Below, piece after piece: positions 1 to 4,454 of a stretch of DNA of 5,495 nucleotides (within the stretch, counting starts at the first letter, position 1; each line of letters begins with the position of its first letter). This DNA comes from Trueperaceae bacterium (GTDB lineage: Bacteria; Deinococcota; Deinococci; Deinococcales; Trueperaceae), in contig SKSV01000311.1 of assembly GCA_007122815.1 (NCBI GenBank), forward strand, positions 1 to 5,495, in the 5' to 3' direction. A program made the position numbers and the translations under genes. The notes under the pieces were generated by a model. It made no database searches. It worked only from the letters and a program-made list of their open reading frames with translations, and was not told where the DNA came from.

Positions 1-230
1 CGCCGATCCTCCGAGCCGAGCGCGCTCGTCTCCCGGAGCCGCTGGAGCCGTTCATCGACGAGCTCGCCGACGCGTCGCGCCAACTCAGACGCGACCGCGA
101 ACTCGCGTTCTACGGCGCCGAGGACCTGACGCCCGGCGAGTTCTACACGCGAGCGGACGCCGACCGCGCCCTCGGCTACGCCCGCCGCGTGGTCGACCTC
201 GTGTCGCGCCACCTGCCCAGCACGAGCTGA
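1..230 (+). CDS. HEPN-domain protein, C-terminal fragment (5' end outside window)
   Basis: The reading frame is open from base 3 to the TGA at 228-230 and encodes the last 75 residues of a protein whose start lies left of the window. It aligns without gaps, stop codon included, to residues 64-138 of the complete HEPN protein at 3335-3751, with 56 of 75 residues identical by my count. The shared core includes DELADASRQLRRDRELAFYG and the following AEDLTPG, then FYTR and DADRAL. HEPN proteins are small all-helical RNases or RNA-binding proteins, often toxins paired with an MNT nucleotidyltransferase antitoxin. By analogy with the second copy, an MNT gene is expected immediately upstream, but that is inference. 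The ordered, stop-free frame and mostly silent differences from its paralogue argue for a functional gene rather than a remnant. No clear T-rich terminator follows. Confidence 0.85.
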   Translation, partial: PILRAERARLPEPLEPFIDELADASRQLRRDRELAFYGAEDLTPGEFYTRADADRALGYARRVVDLVSRHLPSTS

Positions 231-283
231 ACGCGCGTCGGGACACGGATTCGGCGGCTCCCGCACGCCCATCGCGGATCCGG

Positions 284-312
284 GCAGCGGTACCCGCTGC
301 GCGCTTCGCGCA
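284..312. repeat. Two overlapping short inverted repeats
   Basis: GCAGCGG-TAC-CCGCTGC (284-300) is a perfect 7-bp inverted repeat with a 3-base centre. TGCGCG-CTT-CGCGCA (298-312) is a perfect 6-bp one. They share bases 298-300, so in RNA the two hairpins would exclude each other. They lie between the end of the partial HEPN gene and the putative -10 of the diguanylate cyclase gene. They could be operator sites, a U-tract-free terminator for the HEPN transcript, or chance in GC-rich DNA. The perfect arms are directly visible; any function is a guess. Confidence 0.35.
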
Positions 313-315
313 CGA

Positions 316-321
316 TAGGCT
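316..321 (+). promoter_or_regulatory. Putative -10 element for leaderless diguanylate cyclase mRNA
   Basis: TAGGCT matches the TAnnnT pattern and ends 7 bases before the ATG at 329, which would place transcription initiation at or next to the start codon. No Shine-Dalgarno sequence is visible between them, and I see no convincing -35. Leaderless starts of this form are well documented in Deinococcus and actinobacteria. The same arrangement recurs before other genes in this window. Confidence 0.4.
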
Positions 322-328
322 GGAACTG

Positions 329-1684
329 ATGCGATCAGCCCCGAACGGGCGCTCACTCACCCCTCAGGACTTTCACGTCTTGCTCGAAGGCGGGCAAGAC
401 GCGCTCTTCGTGACCGATCCGTCTGGTGAGGTCGTCTACTTGAACGCCGCCGCCAGACACCTCTACGGCTTCGAGGACCGTGTCGAGCAGCGCGGCGGGA
501 GCATCAACCTGCGCGACCGCTCGTTCGAGACGTTCGAGTTTCGAACGCTCGAGGGCGCTCCGGTCGCCGACGGGGACCGAGCCGAGGTGCGTGCGCTTCG
601 CGGCGAGGTGTACAGAGACGTGGAACTGCTCGTGCGGCACGTAGGCGACGACAACCCACGCGTGTACGTCTACAGCGGTACCCTCCTAGAGGGCGACCCG
701 CCACTTAACGTCTTGACCGTTCGCGACGAAACCGACCGCTGGCGCTCCGAACGGCGCTATCACGTTGCCTTCGAGGCCGACCCGGCCCCCAGCGTCATCG
801 CCCGCCTCGCCGACATGTGCATCGTCCAAGCCAACGAAGGCATGGCCGAGCTCACCGGGCTCGCTACCAACGCCTTGGAGACGCGATCGCTCACCGACCT
901 CGAGCCGCTTCACGCGTACACCGAGGTGCTGACGGTCGCAACCGACCGGTTGCAGGCGGGCGACCGGACCCACAAGGTCAAGACGTCACTGCGTACCGTG
1001 AACGGAACAGCTGTCACCCTGCTCTCGGCTCGGGCCATCGAGGTCGACGGCCAGCAGTGCGGCATCTATACCTTCATCGACATCAGCGCGCTTGAGAGCG
1101 AGCAGCGTGAACACCATGTGACGCAAGACCTGCTGAGCAAGACCGTGCGCGAGCACGCCAATGAGAAGGACGTCCTGGCCTACTTGGCCATCTTCGACCC
1201 CCTCACACGAATCCCGAACCGACGTGGCCTCGACGTCCGGCTCGCTGAAGAGTTCGTGCGCTCGGACCGCTACGGCAGCGCGCTCTCGATCTTGCTGTTC
1301 GACGTCGACCACTTCAAGGCGGTCAACGACGAGCACGGCCACGACGCGGGAGACGCCGCGTTGCGCCAGGTCGCGCTCCTGCTCCAGGAAGCCTGCCGAG
1401 GGCCGGACTTCGTCGGACGTTGGGGTGGGGAGGAGTTCATCATGATCCTCCCAGAGACTGGACTCGAGGCGGCGCGAGACGTCGCGTCGCGCGTGCGTGC
1501 ACGCGTCGCCGACGAGGTGTTGGTCGGCGCTGCCAACCTCACGGTCAGCGTCGGCGTCGCCTCGTTGGAGGCCGGCGACAGCACCGACCGTCTGTTCAAG
1601 CGGGTCGATCGAGCGCTGTACGCCGCGAAGACTCGTGGGCGCAACCGCGTCGAGGTCGCACCTGCCGGGCACGACCACGCGTAG
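329..1684 (+). CDS. Diguanylate cyclase with two PAS domains (PAS-PAS-GGDEF)
   Basis: This 451-residue cytoplasmic protein should condense two GTP into cyclic di-GMP, under control of its sensor domains. No signal peptide or membrane helix is seen. PAS domain 1 spans about residues 13-132 (ALFVTDPSGEVVYLNAAA). PAS domain 2 spans about 143-253 and ends in FIDIS. A helical linker (about 254-288) leads into the GGDEF domain, which opens with DPLTRIPNRRG (290-300). The metal-site motif is FDVDHFK (D325, D327), followed by N333 and the GHDAGD segment ending at D342. The active loop RWGGEEF has G366, G367, E368, E369 and F370, so catalysis should be intact. RGPD (357-360) lies five residues before GGEEF, the correct place for the inhibitory I-site (RxxD), so feedback inhibition by product is expected. 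No EAL or HD-GYP domain is fused. The signal sensed cannot be told, because no haem or flavin ligand is diagnosable by eye. The start is chosen because it follows a -10-like TAGGCT and no earlier in-frame start fits better. Confidence 0.95.
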   Translation: MRSAPNGRSLTPQDFHVLLEGGQDALFVTDPSGEVVYLNAAARHLYGFEDRVEQRGGSINLRDRSFETFEFRTLEGAPVADGDRAEVRALRGEVYRDVELLVRHVGDDNPRVYVYSGTLLEGDPPLNVLTVRDETDRWRSERRYHVAFEADPAPSVIARLADMCIVQANEGMAELTGLATNALETRSLTDLEPLHAYTEVLTVATDRLQAGDRTHKVKTSLRTVNGTAVTLLSARAIEVDGQQCGIYTFIDISALESEQREHHVTQDLLSKTVREHANEKDVLAYLAIFDPLTRIPNRRGLDVRLAEEFVRSDRYGSALSILLFDVDHFKAVNDEHGHDAGDAALRQVALLLQEACRGPDFVGRWGGEEFIMILPETGLEAARDVASRVRARVADEVLVGAANLTVSVGVASLEAGDSTDRLFKRVDRALYAAKTRGRNRVEVAPAGHDHA

Positions 1685-1705
1685 ACCCGACATTCGGGCT
1701 GCGCG

Positions 1706-1730
1706 GCTCCGGCAGCGACCGCGCCGGAGC
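1706..1730 (+). terminator. Possible GC-rich terminator hairpin after the diguanylate cyclase gene
   Basis: GCTCCGGC (1706-1713) pairs perfectly with GCCGGAGC (1723-1730) around a 9-base loop. With one bulged base (G1705) the stem extends three more pairs into the flanking GCG runs. It begins 21 bases after the stop codon. No U-tract follows directly (the nearest T-run, GTTTTC, is about 25 bases on), so it is not a canonical intrinsic terminator. It could act as a U-less terminator or mRNA 3'-end stabiliser. Confidence 0.35.
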
Positions 1731-1772
1731 GCGACGCGTGGACCTGTCACGGCGTTTTCAGCCCCAGCGCGC

Positions 1773-1778
1773 CATAGT
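1773..1778 (+). promoter_or_regulatory. Weak putative -10 element for the cupin gene
   Basis: CATAGT resembles TATAAT at four positions and ends 5 bases before the ATG at 1784. The GCAGG directly abutting the start codon is too close to serve as a ribosome binding site, so a leaderless start is the simplest reading. The match is weak and no -35 is evident. Confidence 0.25.
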
Positions 1779-1783
1779 GCAGG

Positions 1784-2122
1784 ATGACCCAAGCTCTGAG
1801 CGACCCTCCGTACGTGTTCCACTCCGACCTAGTCGACCGCCTTGCGCCGGTGCCCGCCGGCGAGATCGTCAGCGAGCTCCTGCACCACGACGACCACGTC
1901 AAGGTGACGCTGTTGGGATGCGCCTCCGGTGAACAGCTCGCCGAGCAGATCGCCAGCCGATCGTTCATCCTTCAGGTCCTAGCGGGTGAGGTCCGGCTCG
2001 TGCTTGCCGGCGACACCGTCGTCGCCGGCTCCGGCAGCTGGATGCGCATGGCGCCCGGCCAGCACGAGCCCATCACCGCGGTGGGCGAGGCGATCCTGCT
2101 GCTCACGCTGCTCAAGGACTGA
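1784..2122 (+). CDS. Small cupin-domain protein
   Basis: This 112-residue soluble protein is a single cupin beta-barrel of the size typical for stand-alone cupins. The conserved core runs from about residue 39 to the C-terminus: VKVTLLGCASGEQL, then SFILQVLAGEVRLVLAGD (60-77), then GSWMRMAPGQHEPITAV, then a hydrophobic last strand ILLLTLLKD. In metal-binding cupins the first motif has HxH before the 'VLxGE' strand. Here those positions read Q55-I-A57 (in AEQIAS), so two ligands appear missing. H94 occupies the position of the second-motif histidine. Either the protein binds metal with other residues or it is a non-enzymatic, structural or ligand-binding cupin. No substrate can be assigned. 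It is followed after 38 bases by the DUF421 gene on the same strand, so the two may be co-transcribed. Confidence 0.8.
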   Translation: MTQALSDPPYVFHSDLVDRLAPVPAGEIVSELLHHDDHVKVTLLGCASGEQLAEQIASRSFILQVLAGEVRLVLAGDTVVAGSGSWMRMAPGQHEPITAVGEAILLLTLLKD

Positions 2123-2150
2123 GCGGCCGCGCCCACCGACCGATGACGAC

Positions 2151-2156
2151 GGGAGG
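2151..2156 (+). promoter_or_regulatory. Ribosome binding site of the DUF421 gene
   Basis: GGGAGG ends four bases before the ATG at 2161. It selects that ATG over the in-frame ATG at 2143, which has no such sequence upstream and would place this purine run inside the coding region. It is the only clear Shine-Dalgarno sequence in the window, as expected for a gene internal to an operon rather than one with a leaderless transcript. Confidence 0.7.
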
Positions 2157-2160
2157 CACA

Positions 2161-2688
2161 ATGGAGTCACTCTTCTTCGACAGCTGGAGCAGTATCGCCC
2201 GGACGCTACTCGTAGGAACGCTCGCGTACGTCGTCCTGGTCGTCATGCTGCGCCTCTCGGGGAAGCGCACGCTCTCGAAGATGAACGCCTTCGACTTCAT
2301 CGTCACGATCGCGCTCGGCTCGGCCCTCGCGAACGTGCTCCTCGACAAGAGCGTCTCGCTCGCCGACGGCGCTACGGCTTTCGCGCTGCTGATCGGCCTG
2401 CAGTACCTCGTCACCTGGTCGAGCGTACGCACGCGTTGGGTGAAGCGGCTCGTGACCAGTGAACCGGAGCTCGTCGCGTACCGCGGCGAAATGCTCCGTG
2501 ACGGCATGCGCCGCACCCGCGTAACCGAGGACGAGGTCCGAGCCGCGATGCGCAACGCGGGCCACGCGGCGTTCGACGACGTCGAGGCCATCGTCCTCGA
2601 GACCGACGGGGCGTTCACCGTCGTCGGGCAAGGCAACGCGCGGGGGCATGACGCGCTCGAAGGCGTGCTGGGTAACCGCCCGGGCTGA
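2161..2688 (+). CDS. DUF421 (YetF-like) membrane protein
   Basis: This is a 175-residue integral membrane protein of the DUF421/YetF family. It opens with an N-terminal helix (about residues 12-31, IARTLLVGTLAYVVLVVMLR). The family signature RLSGKRTLSKMNAFDFIV follows (31-48), leading into a second hydrophobic stretch (about 44-61). A third lies at about 70-86 (AFALLIGLQYLVTW). The cytoplasmic C-terminal domain (about 90-165) carries PELVAYRGEML and TRVTEDEVRAAMRNAG, then VEAIVLETDGAFTVV, the usual family landmarks. YetF-family proteins are widespread, and some have been linked to spore germination in Bacillus, but the biochemical role is unknown and none is claimed here. The start at 2161 gives the N-terminus typical of the family and is backed by a GGGAGG ribosome site. 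It lies 38 bases after the cupin gene, possibly in the same operon. The next gene has its own promoter-like sequence. Confidence 0.92.
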   Translation: MESLFFDSWSSIARTLLVGTLAYVVLVVMLRLSGKRTLSKMNAFDFIVTIALGSALANVLLDKSVSLADGATAFALLIGLQYLVTWSSVRTRWVKRLVTSEPELVAYRGEMLRDGMRRTRVTEDEVRAAMRNAGHAAFDDVEAIVLETDGAFTVVGQGNARGHDALEGVLGNRPG

Positions 2689-2751
2689 CGCGTCCAAGCG
2701 GGGCCGAAGCTCCTGTCGGCAAGGGCTGTGAGCGATGCCGAGAAGATCGCC

Positions 2752-2773
2752 GATGTGATATCATCATCTTGAT
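2752..2773 (+). promoter_or_regulatory. Extended -10 promoter overlaid by candidate RHH operator
   Basis: TGATATCAT (2756-2764) reads as TGn plus TATCAT, an extended -10 differing from TATAAT at one base. It ends 7 bases before the ATG at 2772, so the mRNA would be essentially leaderless. The same bases form the palindrome TGATATCA (2756-2763), flanked by GATG (2752-2755) and CATC (2765-2768). An overlapping arrangement ATCA-TCT-TGAT (2763-2773) runs into the start codon. Closely spaced TGAT/ATCA half-sites fit binding by dimers of a ribbon-helix-helix protein, and the gene directly downstream encodes one. This implies autorepression by occlusion of RNA polymerase. The repeats are directly visible; the regulatory role is inferred. 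Confidence 0.5.
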
Positions 2774-3335
2774 GGGTAGTACTACCGAATCGCCCTCGGG
2801 CCGCTTCGTCTTGCGGCTACCACCCACGTTGCACGCAACGCTCCGCGCCGCAGCCGAGCGCGCCGGACTGTCGCTCAACGAGTACTGCGTGCACGTCCTA
2901 GCAGCACCGGGGCCAGACCCTGCCGGACCAGGAGCGACGGTCGCCATACGCGCCAGCGAGGCCTTCGGGCGCGACCTCGTGGGCGTGCTCGTCCACGGCT
3001 CCTGGACTCGCGGCGAGGCGACGGTAGGCTCGGACATCGACGTCTTGGTCGTCCTCGAGGCCGCCCGACCGATCACCCGGGCGCTCTACCGGGAGTGGGA
3101 CCGTACCCCGCTCGAGCACTACGGTCATCCGGTCGAGGTCCACTTCGTCGCTATGCCGTCGACGAACACCCCGCACGGGAGCGTATGGCTCGAGGTCGCG
3201 CTCGACGGGGTGGTGGCGTTCGACCGAGAAGGACGCGTCGCCCGCCTCCTCAGCAAGGTCCGGCGCGGCATCGCTGCCGGCGAGATGACGCGCCGTCGGG
3301 CCCACGGCCAGCCGTATTGGGCGGCTTCGAGCTGA
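2772..3335 (+). CDS. RHH-MNT fusion: DNA-binding nucleotidyltransferase, probable antitoxin
   Basis: This 187-residue protein has two parts. Residues about 10-45 (GRFVLRLPPTLHATLRAA, then AERAGLSLNEYCVHVLA) match a ribbon-helix-helix domain of the Arc/HicB C-terminal type: a basic strand followed by two helices. After a Pro/Gly-rich linker (46-54), residues about 57-170 form a minimal nucleotidyltransferase. It has the exact GSx10DxD signature (G76, S77, D88, D90, in SDIDVLVVL) and a third acidic residue at E122 on the strand VEVHFVAM. MNT proteins of this type are antitoxins that AMPylate a HEPN toxin. The HEPN gene follows with a TGATG stop-start overlap, implying translational coupling. 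The added RHH domain would let the antitoxin bind its own promoter. A TTG three bases upstream is a less likely start. It could instead be a stand-alone nucleotidyltransferase of other specificity, but the HEPN partner makes that unlikely. Confidence 0.85.
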   Translation: MGSTTESPSGRFVLRLPPTLHATLRAAAERAGLSLNEYCVHVLAAPGPDPAGPGATVAIRASEAFGRDLVGVLVHGSWTRGEATVGSDIDVLVVLEAARPITRALYREWDRTPLEHYGHPVEVHFVAMPSTNTPHGSVWLEVALDGVVAFDREGRVARLLSKVRRGIAAGEMTRRRAHGQPYWAASS

Positions 3336-3751
3336 TGCGCAACCTCGACCTCGCGCTCGACTACCTCAAGCGTTCGAGCGTTCGGCTCAAGGCGCTCGAC
3401 GTCTTGTACGAAGGCGAGAGCTGGGCCGACGTCGTGCGCGAGTCACAAGAGGTCGTCGAGCTGGCGCTCAAGGCGCTCTTGCGCTCGTGTGGCGTCGATG
3501 CCCCACGCGTGCACGACCTGGCACCCGTCCTTCGCGCGGAGTCGAGGCGCCTCCCCAAGTCGCTCGCACCACACCTCGACGAGCTCGCCGACGCCTCACG
3601 GCAGCTGCGGCGTGACCGCGAGTTGGCGTTCTACGGAGCCGAGGACCTGACACCGGGCGACTTCTACACGCGCTCCGATGCCGACCGCGCGCTCGCGGCG
3701 GCGCGCAGGGTCGTCGAACTGGTCACGCCGCACGTTCCGGCGTCCGGCTGA
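3335..3751 (+). CDS. HEPN-domain protein, probable toxin partner of the MNT protein
   Basis: This 138-residue all-helical protein has the PF05168-type HEPN layout. Helix 1 is about residues 3-25 (LDLALDYLKRSSVRLKAL). Helix 2 is VVRESQEVVELALKALLRS (33-51), followed by the 'HDL' turn (H60-D61-L62). The core helix is DELADASRQLRRDRELAFYG (82-101), followed by DLTPGDFYT and a last helix from DADRAL to ELV. The classical RNase motif RX4-6H is not present: R93 or R95 is followed by E-L-A-F-Y100, with no histidine. Activity may therefore rest on other residues, or the protein may bind rather than cut RNA. Y100 is a candidate for AMPylation by the partner, by analogy with the tyrosine in the RX4HXY motif of HepT. 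The ATG overlaps the MNT stop by one base. Longer in-frame starts back to 3095 would run inside the MNT gene in another frame and are rejected. A paralogue ends at 230. Confidence 0.88.
   Translation: MRNLDLALDYLKRSSVRLKALDVLYEGESWADVVRESQEVVELALKALLRSCGVDAPRVHDLAPVLRAESRRLPKSLAPHLDELADASRQLRRDRELAFYGAEDLTPGDFYTRSDADRALAAARRVVELVTPHVPASG
3524..3751 (+). repeat. Paralogous segment matching 3-230
   Basis: The 228 bases up to and including the TGA align without gaps to bases 3-230. In the core block of 39 codons (57-173 against 3578-3694), I count 15 codons with silent changes and 2 with amino-acid changes (E/D and A/S). Similarity ends at the stop codon: the sequences after 230 and after 3751 are unrelated. 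This is therefore an old gene-level duplication or two separately acquired family members, not a recent DNA repeat. Confidence 0.85.
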
Positions 3752-3770
3752 CGACCTGAGTCTGTCAACG

Positions 3771-4256
3771 CTAGCGCGGCCGCCGGCGCACCGTGCCGCC
3801 CACCACCAACGCCGCGGCGATGATCACCAGGTTCTTGATGATGTACTGCCCCTCCATCGTCGGCATGAACGGCACACCGCCGCTCTGGAAGGTGACGTCG
3901 CTGAGAATCACGAGAGGCATGAACGCTCCCACCATCTGCAGGAACAAGAGCGCGATCGCGATGCGCAGCGTGCTCGGGAAGAGGAACGTCACTCCGATAG
4001 CGACCTCCCACCAACCGATGACGGCGAGCCACGTGGAGGCATCGAGCAACGGCAACCATGCCACCGTCGCGAGCACGAGCGGCTCGGCGGGCGAGAGGCC
4101 GAGCGGCTTCAGGACGCCGAACCACACGAACACTATGCCAAGCGTAGATCTGAGCAGGACGACGCCCCATCGTGCCATCTGCGCCGACACCCAACGGTCA
4201 GCGCGATCGAAGCGACGGACGATGCCATGGCGAGTTTCACTAGCGGACGCAGCCAT
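3771..4256 (-). CDS. DoxX-like four-helix membrane protein
   Basis: This is a 161-residue inner-membrane protein. After a charged cytoplasmic N-terminus (about 1-30), hydrophobic segments lie at about 32-50 (VVLLRSTLGIVFVWFGVLK), 76-93 (WLAVIGWWEVAIGVTFLF), 98-118 (RIAIALLFLQMVGAFMPLVIL) and 139-156 (IIKNLVIIAAALVVGG). The pattern LRxxxGxxFxWFGxLK, then GWWEVAIG, then EGQYIIKNLVIIAAA resembles the DoxX/YkgB (DUF417) superfamily. These are small quinone- or redox-associated membrane proteins whose roles are mostly undefined. The ATG at 4256 is preferred over a GTG at 4289 because it gives a normal family N-terminus and follows a -10-like TAGCCT by 5 bases; the GTG would add 11 unconserved residues. 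The gene is convergent with the HEPN gene (19-base gap) and divergent from the serine hydrolase gene. Confidence 0.85.
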   Translation of the reverse strand: MAASASETRHGIVRRFDRADRWVSAQMARWGVVLLRSTLGIVFVWFGVLKPLGLSPAEPLVLATVAWLPLLDASTWLAVIGWWEVAIGVTFLFPSTLRIAIALLFLQMVGAFMPLVILSDVTFQSGGVPFMPTMEGQYIIKNLVIIAAALVVGGTVRRRPR

Positions 4257-4454
4257 GCCCGAGGCTACACCTGGACAACGGCTCCCCACCGTGTCGAGCG
4301 GATCGAACTAGGCCAGAGCAGCCGCGGGACCAGCATCGAAGCCCGGACGCCGACCTCGCGCGCACCCCGCCGACGCACCAGCACGCCGACCCAATCTACC
4401 CCAAGGTACCTTCGGCACTTGCCACCAGGTCCGCAGCACTGTTCGCTTGTAGAC
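4257..4454. promoter_or_regulatory. Divergent promoter region between the DoxX-like and serine hydrolase genes
   Basis: This 198-base non-coding gap should hold two outward promoters. On the minus strand, TAGCCT (plus-strand coordinates 4262-4267) lies 5 bases before the DoxX-like ATG, in leaderless configuration. On the plus strand, TTGCCA (4420-4425) matches the -35 consensus at five of six positions and is placed 29 bases before the ATG at 4455, but the bases at the matching -10 are poor (TTCGCT). A TAnnnT alternative, TACCTT (4408-4413), would leave a leader of about 35 bases. A perfect 10-bp palindrome lies at 4404-4413. Open frames on the minus strand here are shadows. Confidence 0.4.
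4404..4413. repeat. 10-bp perfect palindrome upstream of the serine hydrolase gene
   Basis: AAGGTACCTT is a perfect palindrome centred 46 bases before the ATG at 4455. It overlaps the alternative -10 TACCTT and lies in the divergent intergenic region, so it could be an operator for one or both genes. It is short enough to be chance, although it is unusually A/T-containing for this DNA. Confidence 0.25.

Noticed and set aside
986..1822. 278-residue open frame on the minus strand
   Set aside because: It lies opposite the GGDEF domain with its intact GGEEF and I-site motifs. The translation is Arg/Val/Asp-rich low-information sequence, so it is a shadow frame.
2143..2160. Earlier ATG (2143) for the DUF421 protein
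   Set aside because: It has no ribosome binding site and would put the GGGAGG inside the coding sequence. The family N-terminus fits the ATG at 2161.
2703..2720. GCCGA/TCGGC hairpin after the DUF421 gene as a terminator
   Set aside because: The stem is only five base pairs with an eight-base loop and no T-run follows, which is not better than chance at this GC content.
231..2771. Block between the two HEPN genes as a mobile element or composite transposon cargo
   Set aside because: No terminal inverted repeats, target-site duplications, transposase or integrase are visible. The HEPN paralogues are diverged genes in the same orientation, and similarity stops at their stop codons.
3095..3334. 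N-terminal extension of the HEPN protein back to 3095
   Set aside because: The extra 80 residues overlap the MNT gene in another frame, are Arg/Pro/Gly-rich and unlike any domain. The ATG at 3335 with its TGATG overlap is the natural start.
4257..4289. GTG start at 4289 for the DoxX-like protein
   Set aside because: It adds 11 residues of no recognisable pattern. The -10-like TAGCCT would lie inside the gene.
3793..4311. 172-residue plus-strand frame opposite the DoxX-like gene
   Set aside because: It exactly mirrors a minus-strand frame with four clear membrane helices, and its own translation is Thr/Pro/Arg-rich without hydrophobic pattern or motif.
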